64,000 nt of DNA, taken from positions 62,001-126,000 of the forward strand of contig JAQSEB010000134.1 of NCBI GenBank assembly GCA_030063045.1. Direction: 5' to 3'. A model generated the notes under the pieces. It did no database searches. It worked only from the letters and a program-made list of their open reading frames with translations, and was not told where the DNA came from. The translations under genes were made by a program, and so were the position numbers. Origin of the DNA: Pratylenchus scribneri. Its lineage: Eukaryota > Nematoda > Chromadorea > Rhabditida > Pratylenchidae. Positions 1 to 10,104 of this stretch are shown here, piece after piece (positions within the stretch are counted from its first letter, which is position 1; every line of letters begins with the position of its first letter).

Positions 1-836
1 GAATCCCTTATAGCTAAAGTTTTTTAAATTGAATAAGTACAACTAAAATAATGGAAGTATGAGAAATTAATGTTCAATTTTGTATATTCTTTACTTAATC
101 CATTTTATTATCAAATTACAATTAAATGACGAGATTTAAAATTATTAAACTGATGAAAATAAATGTTCATTTGACAAATATGAATTTAGTGAAACAAAAT
201 TAATATGGGTTAAAAACAACTTTTTTCAGATGGACAAAAAAATGCCCGGAGGGATCAATCATTCTATCCCCCTAGACAAAATTAATGAATTCTAATATCT
301 TAAAAATACTTTGCAATGTTCCTATTCCTTTTCAATAAAATTTCATTCCATTTTTTTGGCTAATTTAATTACAGGTACAAATTACGCATTGATTGACTTT
401 AAGACGAAGTACCTTAATCTGAATGCTTTTTTTTAATAAGAAATAGAAATACTTGAAATAATTGGAAGAACAAAATTAAGTATAAAAAATATTTGATTTT
501 GATTATTATTTCAACTTTTGATTTTGATTTCTTTGTAACTAAATCCTTCAATTGTATTCAATTAAAGGGTTAATGGTTAAATTTACGAATTTAAAAAACA
601 AATATTAGCTCATTGGATTGGGAATTTGGCTTGCAAAATTCGGATGTTCATTCTAGATACTTTTAAACATTTTTATGGATGTAAAATAAGGCCTGAAGGG
701 ATTGAATACCATATTCATTTTTAATAATACATTATTCCCACCCATTTCCATTTCGTTTTGGCTAGTAAATTGTACACATAATTGACATTTTCAGATTGAA
801 AGTGAGTATTTGAAGGCAAAAATCGACGTTCAAAGC

Positions 837-3800
837 ATGCTTCGACAATATCTACACATCAATTCAATTGAACCATCACTGTCATTGTCCCGAAAAACGT
901 ATTCAGAAAACATGTTGGCCAAAATTCGACACATTCGGCGTTTCCCCGAGGATTTTCTTCAAACTTTATTCAAATTATTAATCAAAAGGGTCGTGTCCGA
1001 AGGGCGGAAGAGTTTTCGAGGTCCTCCCTTCCCCCAAAAATTCCCCAATTTTCTTTATAATATTCCAGGAAAGCCCAAATTCATTGGAGTCCAACTCCAA
1101 ACAAAATATATGGACACCCCCTTTTGCATTCCCCTCCGTTCTCCCAGACAGAATAATCCGAAAGCATTGACTGCCGAATTGCTCTCTTTGGCCAAACAGT
1201 CCGGTGGCAGGCTAAGAATATTGAAATCGGCACTGAAATTGAAAATATCAGCGGTTTGGCCATGTAAATTGGAAGGGGATTAAGGGGAAGATGGAAAAAA
1301 CTAATTTTAGTGGACAAAAAAGATACTACAAAAAAGATACGAAAAAGGTGCCGTTTGTTTGGCGCATGTTCCAGTGAGGGAAAATGGCTGTCAAAGGAGG
1401 AAAAGCTCAGAAGGGGGATATTCCCCATTGTGAATGAGGAGGATAATTTGTGCATGGCGCGAAGCATTGGTCTAGGTATTATCAAATGCCTGAAAGGAAT
1501 GGCAACACTGCGCAAGTGGGGTAACGATGAGGAGCGCCAAAAGGCATTGGCAATTTCAATTTTGAAGGTTAAAAATGTGAATAAATTTTGAATTGTTTTT
1601 TCCCAAAAAATAGAAGGCTGGAATTCGAACCGATTTGAAGGCATACAACATGGGACATGTCAAAAAAATTCAAAAATTGTTGAATCGATGGAATTCGAGG
1701 ATTCGAATAGGAATAATTCATGCCGAAAGGGCCTTCAAATTATGTTTCAAAGGCGGAGGCCCAAAAAAATATGATCTATTGCTCCTATTGAATGGTGCCC
1801 ACTATGATTTGATTTATTCAACCAAAAAATTATTCCAAGTGAGTTTTTTGGGGGGATTAAAGATGGAAAAAATAATTTTCTTATAGACAAGAGGCGAATT
1901 TTGCCTAGACTGTGAGGGGCCTGCTTACCGCTGGTCTCATAATCGAAAATGCGTATATTCCTGCCAACTTTGCTATCGCTATGGGGAAAAATATCCATGC
2001 AAGGGGCGAGCTGCGATAAAATGCAATAATTGCCGTTTCTTCTTCTCAAATCGGGATTGCTTCAATTACCACAAAGCCAGAGGGGAAAGGAATGGTGCAA
2101 GCATTTGCGAATCAAGATATTTTTGCCCTAGATGTGAAAAAGTGGTGAGTAAAAGGACAAATTAAATCAAATGTATTTATCTAAAACAGGTTTACAAAAG
2201 AGGAGGAAAACACCAATGTGAACAGTTGGATTCCACGAAAAATGGTGGAATTGAAAAATGTAGCCAATGTTTTGTGATGAAGGCCATTGGCCAACCCCAT
2301 TTTTGCTACATTCAGCCAATTCAACCAAAAGTGGACACACAGGATGTGAGATACATCTTCTTTGATATTGAAGCCAGTCAATCCGATCGGATTGAAGTAA
2401 ATGGAATAAAGGTAAGGGGGAAATAATAAATTATGATTTTTTCAAAAATGAATTCTTGAATTTTGTCAAATAATTTTGATTTTTCCCCCCTAGTGTTATC
2501 GTCATATTCCCGTTCTTTTGGTTGCCGAAGTACTTTGTCAATATTGTATGGATTTGGGGGCTGCGCAATTCAATCGAGCACCCAATTGTTGTTGTGGAGT
2601 ATTCGGTGGAGGCCATTTCAAATGGCGAAAAGCACAGTTGGATCCCGGCAATCCCCGAGTATTATTCTTTCATCAATTCGACAAAAACAACGAGCTAACT
2701 CCGGCCGAACAATTTTTGCATTTTCTTTTCAACTGTGGACCGAAGAATATGCGCACAATTTGCCTTTCCCATAATGGAGGTAAATACGACATGCATTTAC
2801 TTATGGACAAAATTTATGAATGGCAGCTTCAACCAAAGATGATAATGACCGGTTATTTTTGAAATTGAGCGAAAAATTTCTAATTTTTTCAGGCCTAAAA
2901 ATTTATAACATGGAAATTTATGCCAATCGACGCCGAATAGTGATGAAGGACACTTTGAATTGGCTCACGGGCAGTTTGGCAGGATTGGTTGAAACTTTCG
3001 GAATAGGCGCCGAATATGCCAAACCACCTTTTCCACACAAATTCAATAAGGCCAAAAATTTCGGCAAAGTTCTGCCTCATTTGCCGGCATTAAAATACTA
3101 TTGTATAAAGGATATGAAAGTGGATGAAAGGAATGAATTGCTCAGCTGGTACAATGCAAACAGACATCGCGAATTTGATCTGAACCGTGAATTGCTTGAA
3201 TACTGTAGGAATGATGTGGCAATTTTAAAGTAAGTCTATCCTATTTTCACATGAATCAAAATGTTTAAAAATATTTTTCAAGATTCGCATGCATTCGATT
3301 TCGGGAAATAATACGAAGTATTGCCCCCAATGTCGAGCCATTCCTTCACACTTCCACTTTGGCAAAGTTGGCTTTCAATATTTGGAGAATGGAATTTTTA
3401 CTTCCAAATTTGCTTCTCAACATTCCCGAAGAAGGATTTCGGCCCAAACATTTACAATCAGCTCAGGCTCGTCAATTCTTTGCACTTTTCACAAAAATGA
3501 CTGGTCGACGAGTGAGAACAGTGGACACCTCCGTTGATGGCGAACACATTTCAAAGGCTCATGAGGGCAATTCAAAACATGGAAAAGGAGATTTTCGAGC
3601 GGATGGACTGCTCGAACCACGCACACCCGACGAACAACCAACCATTTTGGAGTTTTATGGTTGTTATTATCATGGTAAGTCAAAGGGAATGAAAAATGAA
3701 TTAAATGAGCGCAAAAAAGGTTGCGCTAAGTGTTTTGTCAATCGGGAACAGCAACTTCAAAGAGGCAGAACTGCGGAGGAGCTGTTTGAACGAACCCGAC

Positions 3801-5673
3801 AACGACGAATTGAGCTGGAACGCCGGGGCTACAAAGTGTTGGAAGTCTGGAATTGTGAGCTGCAAAAAATGTTGAGAGAAAACAAAAAGGCTCGCAAATT
3901 GTGGAATTCGTTGCAACTGCCCCCACCACCACTCAACCCCAGAAAGAACGCATTGAGAGGGGGGAGGGTAGAGCCCTTTGTATTATTCACTGAGGCGGGA
4001 CCCGATGAACGAATTGAACTCTTCGACATTGTAAATTTTTGGGGATTTTGGGTGAGAAAAATCTTTTTAAAAATATAGGTGAGCCTGTACCCAAGTGTGA
4101 TGAAGAGTTCACCATATCCACTTGGTGCGCCGATGGTGTACGGAGAAGAGGATTTCCGGCGGCTGGGCCTTCCCAAATTGCCATGGCATGCACCCTTCCC
4201 CAAAGGAATGGAAGGATTGATGCTCGTCAAAGTTTTGCCACCCCCAAAAATGCCAATGCCTGCCGGTGCCCAACAACCATTTCCCCCATTTCTTCCATAC
4301 AAAACGCGTGAAGGGCTGCTGGTTTTTCCACTTTGTGCCCGCTGTTCCGACACTCAAAATCAAAAGCGATGCACACATGAGGATGAGAAGAGGGCTTGGA
4401 TTGCTGCATTCCCGCATCAAGACCTTGAGATGGCACTCGAATTGGGCTACACCATTCTCGAACTTTATGAAGTGAGTTTTCGGGGGGATGTATAAATTTA
4501 CTCATAAAATCCCTATAGTTTTGGCATTGGCCCCAGGAACAATGGACAAATTCAGGACCAAATAAAGATTTGTTCCGGGAATATATCAATGCCATGTTAA
4601 AATTAAAGGTAAAAAGGGGGTGATTAAAAATCCACAAAATCCCAAAAATTTCACAGGTTGAAGCGTCGGGTTGGCCCTCAAATATGGATTCGGATGAGGC
4701 TCGGCAGGAATTCATTCGGCAATATGCGGAACGAGAAGGAATTGTGCTGGGTGCCACCACAATGGACAAAATCAACAAAGGATTGAGGATGATCGCGTAT
4801 GTTCCGCATTTTTTTGGTGTGGGGAAATTTCCAATGATTTTAGTAAACTCCTGTTGAATAGCCTATGGGGTAAGATGTCACAAAGGCCGAACCCATCCAC
4901 TGTCATCATCACCAAATCCGCCAAACAACTACATGAATTATTGGAGGATCCGACCCGAGAGGTTGTGGATTTTTGCCATTTGAATGCATTCCTGGACCGG
5001 GTGGTTGTTCGCCAGAAGCCTGAATTCCTAAAACCTCCATCCACCAACAATGTAGTGATCGCAAGCTTTGTCACTTCACATGGTCGGAGGCGCACATATC
5101 AGGCAATTCAAGAGGCAATTCGACTTGGTCATCAACTCATTTACACGGACACCGATTCAATTGTGACAAAACGACGAGTGGATCAACCCCGAATCAGTGA
5201 AGGTAGAAAATGAAATATTTGGGGGGTGAAAAATTCGTTATCTTAGGACAATTTCTCGGTGACATGCAAAGGGAACTTGAAAACCGCATTGTCAAACGAT
5301 GGCTTGCAGCAGGCCCAAAAAATTACGCTTACGAACATACCGATTTGGAGGGCGGAGATCTGGAACTCACACGACGCATCAGGGGCTTCAAACTCAGCTA
5401 TCGTGCTTCAAAACGGCTCACATTTGAGAAAATGCGCGCGGAAATGTTTTCGCGTTTTGGTGGAGAGAAGAAAAGGTGGGGCAAAATCGGAGGATGAAAA
5501 ATAAAATAATTTTTTAAAGAAAATGCCAATTCATTCGATACAATGTGTTTAGACGGCATAAGAAGGGCTGGCTTTATACAACCACAATGAATAAAGAATA
5601 CAGTGCTGTTTGTGGCAAATCGATTATCCAAGGAGACTATACCACAAAACCATTTGGATGGATTGGAGATTAG
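837..5673 (+). CDS. polB: Protein-primed DNA polymerase B of the Maverick, 14 exons
   Basis: Replicates the element. Exons read: 837-1263, 1311-1567, 1614-1838, 1887-2144, 2190-2411, 2494-2851, 2893-3229, 3283-4030, 4079-4471, 4519-4608, 4657-4796, 4844-5202, 5247-5475, 5553-5673. Introns are 41-82 nt with gt..ag ends and the frame is unbroken (about 1,387 residues, usual for this family). Exonuclease motifs: FFDIEAS (about residue 445), HNGGKYD (555), YCRND (685). Polymerase motif A, FDIVSLYP, is split by intron 8 (944); motif B KLLLNSLWGK is split by intron 11 (1,152); motif C is YTDTDS (1,252). A cysteine-rich zinc-binding stretch lies at about 1,890-2,230, and the C-terminus ends in TTKPFGW, as in relatives. 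A ttttcag at 788-794 just upstream of the first ATG could be a trans-splice site; an in-frame extension back to 795 or an unseen first exon remains possible. Confidence 0.93.
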
Positions 5674-5828
5674 AAATATGATGATGATTAATTTTTTCTA
5701 AATTCATATTATTTTTTCATAACATTTTTTCATTTCATTATCATTTAATAAAAAATTACCATTAATTTGCTGCATTGAATAATTTGTGTTGTATTAATTT
5801 TTCTGGTCTTAGTAGTCGTCAAAAAAAG

Positions 5829-5932
5829 GTATTCGCAGCCTTCACAAATATGTGCCATATGAGAATTTTGATGAGAGCGTAAATTTGATTGCCGCTCAAA
5901 CACATATGGACAAATTGTGAAGGTAGCGAATA
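5829..5932. repeat. Imperfect inverted repeat 1 between PolB and the capsid block
   Basis: Arms at about 5,829-5,861 and 5,900-5,932 pair as attcgcNNccttcacaa against ttgtgaaggtagcgaat, with a loop of roughly 38 nt. It lies in the noncoding gap between the convergent 3' ends of PolB (plus) and the membrane-protein gene (minus). It could serve as a two-way transcription terminator or RNA 3'-end structure, or be the relic of a small insertion. Function is inference. Confidence 0.6.
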
Positions 5933-5962
5933 GCTTTTTGTAATTTGAATATTTTTATGCCG

Positions 5963-6062
5963 AACCGTTACCCGTCAGGTTTGCCTTATGGAAATATTTC
6001 AAGGGGCTATGAATTCACACAACCTAACTCATAAGGCAAAACCTTTCGAGTGGCGGTAACGC
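5963..6062. repeat. Imperfect inverted repeat 2 between PolB and the capsid block
   Basis: Arms at about 5,965-5,991 (ccgttacccgtcaggtttgc and onward) and 6,029-6,060 (ataaggcaaaacctttcgag and onward) are mutually complementary with a few mismatches. It directly follows inverted repeat 1, so the same intergenic gap contains two independent stem-forming sequences. Confidence 0.55.
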
Positions 6063-6072
6063 CATTTTTGAA

Positions 6073-6468
6073 TCATTTAGTTGAAATTATTGGGGGTCGA
6101 GAAAATGGGGATGTTGCCGATATTTTCACATTCTTTAGCTCCTCAATCATGGAGTCGGCTTCACTCGAATTGATGTGGCCTCGTCGTTTCAAATATGAAA
6201 TTAGGGCAATCCAACAAAGCAAAAATACTGGGAATGCAATTAAATAGTGGGCAAATAGGAGTAGAATTTCAAAGGCAATATTGATTTGATTGCCGGCTGT
6301 TGATTTAATGCGGCCATGATTAACCATTGGAGATTCATTATCGAAAATTAAATAGTCGAATTGTTGTTGCTCATTTTGGGGATAAATTGAAGTTGAATTT
6401 TGGTGCAGAGATTGATTATTCAAATTCTCCATTGCCTGTTTTCGGTAATAGTCGAGAATTTGATCCAT
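6073..6468 (-). CDS. Maverick membrane protein of unknown function
   Basis: 131 residues. The first 55 residues are polar and rich in Asn and Gln. A long hydrophobic stretch at about residues 64-92 (FEILLLFAHYLIAFPVFLL) is followed by KRR, a single-pass membrane anchor with a positive stop-transfer side. No signal peptide is obvious and I recognise no family. It is the most distal gene of the minus-strand virion block, 45 nt after the major capsid gene. A TATA-like tatttatatgcc (minus reading gcatataaata) lies about 35 nt upstream of its ATG. It might be a virion membrane or egress protein; that is inference. Confidence 0.7.
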   Translation of the reverse strand: MDQILDYYRKQAMENLNNQSLHQNSTSIYPQNEQQQFDYLIFDNESPMVNHGRIKSTAGNQINIAFEILLLFAHYLIAFPVFLLCWIALISYLKRRGHINSSEADSMIEELKNVKISATSPFSRPPIISTK

Positions 6469-6498
6469 TTAAAAAGGGGGGTGTGATGCTTTTTTGGT

Positions 6499-6512
6499 TT
6501 ATTTATATGCCA
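6499..6512 (-). promoter_or_regulatory. TATA-like box upstream of the membrane-protein gene
   Basis: The minus strand reads GCATATAAATAA around these positions, about 31-40 nt upstream of the start codon at 6,468. It overlaps or abuts the end of the major capsid gene. The match to a TATA box is seen directly; promoter activity is inferred. Confidence 0.4.
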
Positions 6513-6513
6513 T

Positions 6514-7839
6514 CTAGGCTAGATTTGAATCGGAAACTATATGGCGATTATAGTCAATCATGACCATTTGGTCAAATTCGCCTAACACTAGCATTTCCAC
6601 ACCACCAGCGGGGATGGCTGTGTTGAATAGTACCCGAATGCTGGTTGTTCCACTCCTAAGCAATTCAAATCCACACGAATCATCGAGAGTGGAAGTTAGC
6701 GGGATGACAAAAAAGGTCCAGCCTTCTTTGAATTTTTTCATGGAAATATCGAAAGAACGTTCCGAGTTTGCCACCCCCAATGCTTCATACATGTCCAAAA
6801 AGGGGCGAGTGTAGGAATCATTTGTAAATTCCATCTTATAGGGGACCACTGGGTAAATTTGGCCTCCAGCATGTACGGCTATTTCTCGAATATCGAAAGG
6901 TTTGAAATTGAATGGGGATTTGGTGGAATAGCCATTAAATGCCTCATTTTCCACAAAAGCCACGGTTATGCGACGAGGAATACTTGCACTAAACGCATTA
7001 TAGTCAATTGAGGTTCTACCTGCGCTCAGAAAACAGGATTTCATTTCAGTTTTACGAACGGAATAGGTGGCTGGCTGTTGTTCCAAAGTCTTATAGATGG
7101 ATAGGTTGAGGGATGGTTGAACCTCTACCATTTTTGCATAAATTTTGACATCCTCTACATAGAGGCGATATTCATTCAAATCGGCTGCACCGCCTAATTT
7201 ATGAATGCAAAAAGAATCTTTCGATCTGAATATGCTGAACAGCACATCCATATTGTTCAAAAGGAGTAATTCCTGATTTCCAAAATCAAAATCTAAACGC
7301 GAAAGGAATTGGGCCTTTTTTCCTGAGGCAAATTGGGACACAATCCCCAGGAAACCTGTGTCCGTTGAATCATTATGTTTTTTGAGTGGATAATAGCCTG
7401 AAGAGGCTAAAAAATTAGATTTCACATTATCGGGATAGGAGAGCTCAGTGGTCATATAGGTTTTATAGGGATAAAGTGTTCCGCTATCGTACAAATCCGT
7501 GTTTCCTATTGTCACTTTAAGTTGCTGAACAAAACTTTGTCCAATGCATTGGATGGTACCCACGAGAAGATCGGTTGCTTCAATTGGGACCCAGTTGTTC
7601 CCAGATTTTTTTTGAATTCTCAATTCTAAATAGAGGTAAATTCGGGACAAATCAGTCCACAAATTATCGCTGAATAAGCGGAATAGATATGGTGATTCTT
7701 GGGTAATAGTGCTCAGAGGTAGAATTTCGCGATAATGTGAGCGGAGTATTGACACATTGGTAGGAGGGACAGTAAAAATGCTGAGTGCTGTGTCAATAGC
7801 CAAAGGACTTTTTTCGCTTATTTTCTTTGGACAGCTCAT
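6514..7839 (-). CDS. mcp: Major capsid protein (double jelly-roll, hexon-like)
   Basis: 441 residues, single exon, no breaks. It forms the capsid shell in Maverick/adintovirus relatives. The recognisable family pattern is a long beta-rich protein with an N-terminal part containing SHYREILPLSTITQESPYLF and a central LDFDFGNQELLLLNNMDVLF, at the position expected next to the core-like protein and protease. Its start lies 7 nt after the stop of the upstream gene (7,847), so little space exists for a separate promoter. No signal peptide or membrane segment is seen. Assignment rests on gene order, size and motif memory of Maverick capsids. Confidence 0.85.
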   Translation of the reverse strand: MSCPKKISEKSPLAIDTALSIFTVPPTNVSILRSHYREILPLSTITQESPYLFRLFSDNLWTDLSRIYLYLELRIQKKSGNNWVPIEATDLLVGTIQCIGQSFVQQLKVTIGNTDLYDSGTLYPYKTYMTTELSYPDNVKSNFLASSGYYPLKKHNDSTDTGFLGIVSQFASGKKAQFLSRLDFDFGNQELLLLNNMDVLFSIFRSKDSFCIHKLGGAADLNEYRLYVEDVKIYAKMVEVQPSLNLSIYKTLEQQPATYSVRKTEMKSCFLSAGRTSIDYNAFSASIPRRITVAFVENEAFNGYSTKSPFNFKPFDIREIAVHAGGQIYPVVPYKMEFTNDSYTRPFLDMYEALGVANSERSFDISMKKFKEGWTFFVIPLTSTLDDSCGFELLRSGTTSIRVLFNTAIPAGGVEMLVLGEFDQMVMIDYNRHIVSDSNLA

Positions 7840-7846
7840 TGCTGGA

Positions 7847-8389
7847 CTAATATGTACCTAAACTGTCAATTCTTAATCGCTTTTTAGTGGTGGATGTTTT
7901 TTTAGCTGGAGCTTTTTTCTTCCGGGATTTTGAGGGAAGAAAATTGGGTGGACCCATGGTGGAAGCAAGTTTATGTATAGATTTTCCAATTTTTGGGTCA
8001 GTCACTTTTTGATATCTTTTAAAATCAAATCGACTTCCTTTTCCGGTTTGCTGCTGAGTCTTTTCCAAATTTGAAGAGGCTTTATCCAGTAGGGATTTTA
8101 AACCCATTCTGCCTTCATCCACAAGGGATTCTTTAAGGTCTTTGCCTTCTAAAACATTGGTTAGAACGCGACTGCCAGACTCCAGTCCCTGGCGTCCTAT
8201 AGCAGACCCAATCTCTTTTCCTATAGGGAGAAGATAACGAAAAAGGCGCCGAAATACCGAGCCTAGACCACTTCCTCTCTGGTAGGGTAGACCACGAAAG
8301 ACGGCATATCCACCGGTTTGGTAGATTTGCGGTTCATTACCTGTCAGTAAGGACCATTCAATTTCAAGAGGATCGAAATTAACATGCAT
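7847..8389 (-). CDS. Basic virion core/minor protein (adenovirus pVI/pX-like in character)
   Basis: 180 residues. The N-terminus MHVNFDPLEIEW is followed by RGLPYQRGSGLGSVFRRLFR, a glycine-rich amphipathic start typical of the small virion protein beside the Maverick capsid gene, and the C-terminus is strongly basic (KSRKKKAPAKK). Two short stretches fit the adenovirus-protease consensus: QTGG before Tyr28 and QRGS before Gly41, so the N-terminus may be trimmed by the neighbouring protease. A TATA-like tatttata lies at 8,433-8,440, about 45 nt upstream of the start. Exact homology (pVI versus pX) cannot be settled by eye. Confidence 0.78.
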   Translation of the reverse strand: MHVNFDPLEIEWSLLTGNEPQIYQTGGYAVFRGLPYQRGSGLGSVFRRLFRYLLPIGKEIGSAIGRQGLESGSRVLTNVLEGKDLKESLVDEGRMGLKSLLDKASSNLEKTQQQTGKGSRFDFKRYQKVTDPKIGKSIHKLASTMGPPNFLPSKSRKKKAPAKKTSTTKKRLRIDSLGTY

Positions 8390-8429
8390 TTTTGTGAGGA
8401 TTTTGTGTATAAGATGGGAATTGTGGTAT

Positions 8430-8441
8430 TTTATTTATATT
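8430..8441 (-). promoter_or_regulatory. TATA-like box upstream of the core-like protein gene
   Basis: Minus strand reads ATATAAATAAAAT about 42-52 nt before the start codon at 8,389 and overlaps the end of the protease gene. Motif is seen; use is inferred. Confidence 0.4.
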
Positions 8442-8901
8442 AATTGCCAAATATTTTAGCATCGACAAATTTGTTAATAAACCGGTCAATGGAACCGGGG
8501 ATCGATTTAAGGAAGCGAAGAGTTTCCTCAAAAGATTTGCCCTTCGAACGAGCATAGAGAAAAAATATGGCATGTTGACCACAAGATTTGGAATATTCAC
8601 CTTGTAGGGCATAAGGATTGAAGCGGATTCGTTTAAATTTTGACAAATATTGTGTAATATTCGAATTCAGTGGAGGCCAAAGCCCCAATGAATCGTAATA
8701 GTCAACATCGTTAGGCGAAATTGAAAAAATGGCTACCCAATGGGAACCTTTGAATTCGGAAGGATCAAAATTGACAACCATTGAATGGGGATATTTCCCC
8801 TGGGAAATTTTTAATAGTTGATCCGAAGCAAAGCAGCCCAGATAAAAAGGAGCAGTTATGTGATTTCTTTTCAGAATTTTGTCTATTTGGCGACTTTCCA
8901 T
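8440..8901 (-). CDS. pro: Adenain-like cysteine protease (virion maturation)
   Basis: 153 residues from the ATG at 8,901 (MESRQIDKIL). This start matches the family N-terminus; an upstream in-frame ATG at 8,964 would overlap the penton gene and adds unrelated residues. The catalytic set is visible: His54 in GSHWVA, Asp70 in YYDSLG, Gln100 in ALQGEYSKSCGQH and nucleophile Cys107 in SCGQHAIFFL. This is the adenovirus-protease fold (C5), expected to cut capsid and core proteins. It lies 20 nt after the stop of the penton-like gene. Confidence 0.93.
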   Translation of the reverse strand: MESRQIDKILKRNHITAPFYLGCFASDQLLKISQGKYPHSMVVNFDPSEFKGSHWVAIFSISPNDVDYYDSLGLWPPLNSNITQYLSKFKRIRFNPYALQGEYSKSCGQHAIFFLYARSKGKSFEETLRFLKSIPGSIDRFINKFVDAKIFGN

Positions 8902-8921
8902 TTTAGTGGGGGAATGAAAAT

Positions 8922-10055
8922 CTAAAAATAGGCAGCTTTTCGGAAATGTAAAGTCAATATACAATTTCCAAACATGAATGGCATCAATACACCATTGGCG
9001 GTGCGAATTTCAATAAAAATTTCACTGATTTCCTTCACCAGTAATTTATGATATTGAATTGCGAAGAATTGTTCCTCTACAATTTCATCGGGTGCACCTC
9101 GAATTGTGACGGCACGCAAAATGGGGGCAGTCACATCACCAAACATCATTGGCTCTATCAGACCAGGCGCATAAACCAGAAATGAGGAAACTCCTCCCTT
9201 TAAATCTGGCATGAATTTAGCCACGGTAGTTTCCGTTAAAACTTGTCCCTCAAATCCAAGAATGTATGAGAGCTGTTCACTCAATTCAACCTGTTGAATA
9301 AAACCCGAGTCCAAATGAAATGTGAAACGATTATGGGTTGGATCAAATTGAAGCCGGCAAGCAAAATTTACATGCCGATAAGCATGAATCCATGGCTCTA
9401 GGCCTTTTTGTTTAGTTTGATCCAAAATTGAGCGATCTTCATCATCAAGCTGCGCGATTTCCTCATTCAAATAGCGATTGTAGAGTTCCTCTAAAGTTGG
9501 TAAATTTTCGGAGGAAGTTGGCTGCTCTTCTTCCTCCATTTGGGAACTTTCTCTTTCCTGTCGTTCCAGAACAGTTTGAGCCCCTTCTAAATCGGAGACT
9601 TCTTCAATGTCTTTGACTAGAGAGGGAGCTTTCCTTTTCTGGGGCTTTTCTTTAGCAATTTTCGCATGTTCCTCTCGGGCTCGTTTTTCGGCCTTTTTAA
9701 CAACTTCATGAAACGAGAACTGAGTGGTTCTTACTTTCTTTGCCAGCTCTTCACTCCCAGATTGCAATGCTTTCGTCATTGCCTTGGTCAATTCATGAGG
9801 ATTAGTGAATGTACTTGAGGGGAGTTCAATTCGGACTTTTTCACCCGTTTTCCATACAACATTCAGAAATTGCTGAGTGTTTGTACCCAATGAGGGCCAT
9901 GTGTGAGGATAAACCAACACGGCCAACCCCACTGACCATTCCGAATTGAATTGAAGTTTATGTGGGAGGCGAACTCTAAAAGAATTTGTCTTATTCCCAT
10001 CAACATTGGTATTTGAGGGTAAAATAATGTAGAAAGATGTGGAAGAAGTCGTCAT
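8922..10055 (-). CDS. Minor capsid (penton-like) protein
   Basis: 377 residues, single exon. The N-terminal part (FYIILPSNTNVDGNKTNSFR, then LPHKLQFNSEWSVGLAVLVY) is the typical start of Maverick minor capsid proteins. Residues about 115-215 are a highly charged Lys/Glu insertion predicted to be flexible or coiled. The C-terminal part returns to a beta-rich pattern (FHLDSGFIQQVELSEQLSYI). Located 50 nt downstream of the integrase stop on the same strand, as expected for the virion cluster. Confidence 0.82.
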   Translation of the reverse strand: MTTSSTSFYIILPSNTNVDGNKTNSFRVRLPHKLQFNSEWSVGLAVLVYPHTWPSLGTNTQQFLNVVWKTGEKVRIELPSSTFTNPHELTKAMTKALQSGSEELAKKVRTTQFSFHEVVKKAEKRAREEHAKIAKEKPQKRKAPSLVKDIEEVSDLEGAQTVLERQERESSQMEEEEQPTSSENLPTLEELYNRYLNEEIAQLDDEDRSILDQTKQKGLEPWIHAYRHVNFACRLQFDPTHNRFTFHLDSGFIQQVELSEQLSYILGFEGQVLTETTVAKFMPDLKGGVSSFLVYAPGLIEPMMFGDVTAPILRAVTIRGAPDEIVEEQFFAIQYHKLLVKEISEIFIEIRTANGVLMPFMFGNCILTLHFRKAAYF

Positions 10056-10104
10056 TTTTTTGGATAGAGAATAAGGATGTAATTTTTGAGAATTGCAATT
10101 CTAT

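Noticed and set aside
1..800. Possible left terminal inverted repeat of the Maverick
   Set aside because: Compared by eye with the reverse complement of 15.06-16.4 kb; no convincing long match was seen, so no TIR is claimed.
1081..1644. Long open stretch on the minus strand opposite PolB
   Set aside because: Shadow of the PolB exons, which carry family motifs on the plus strand.
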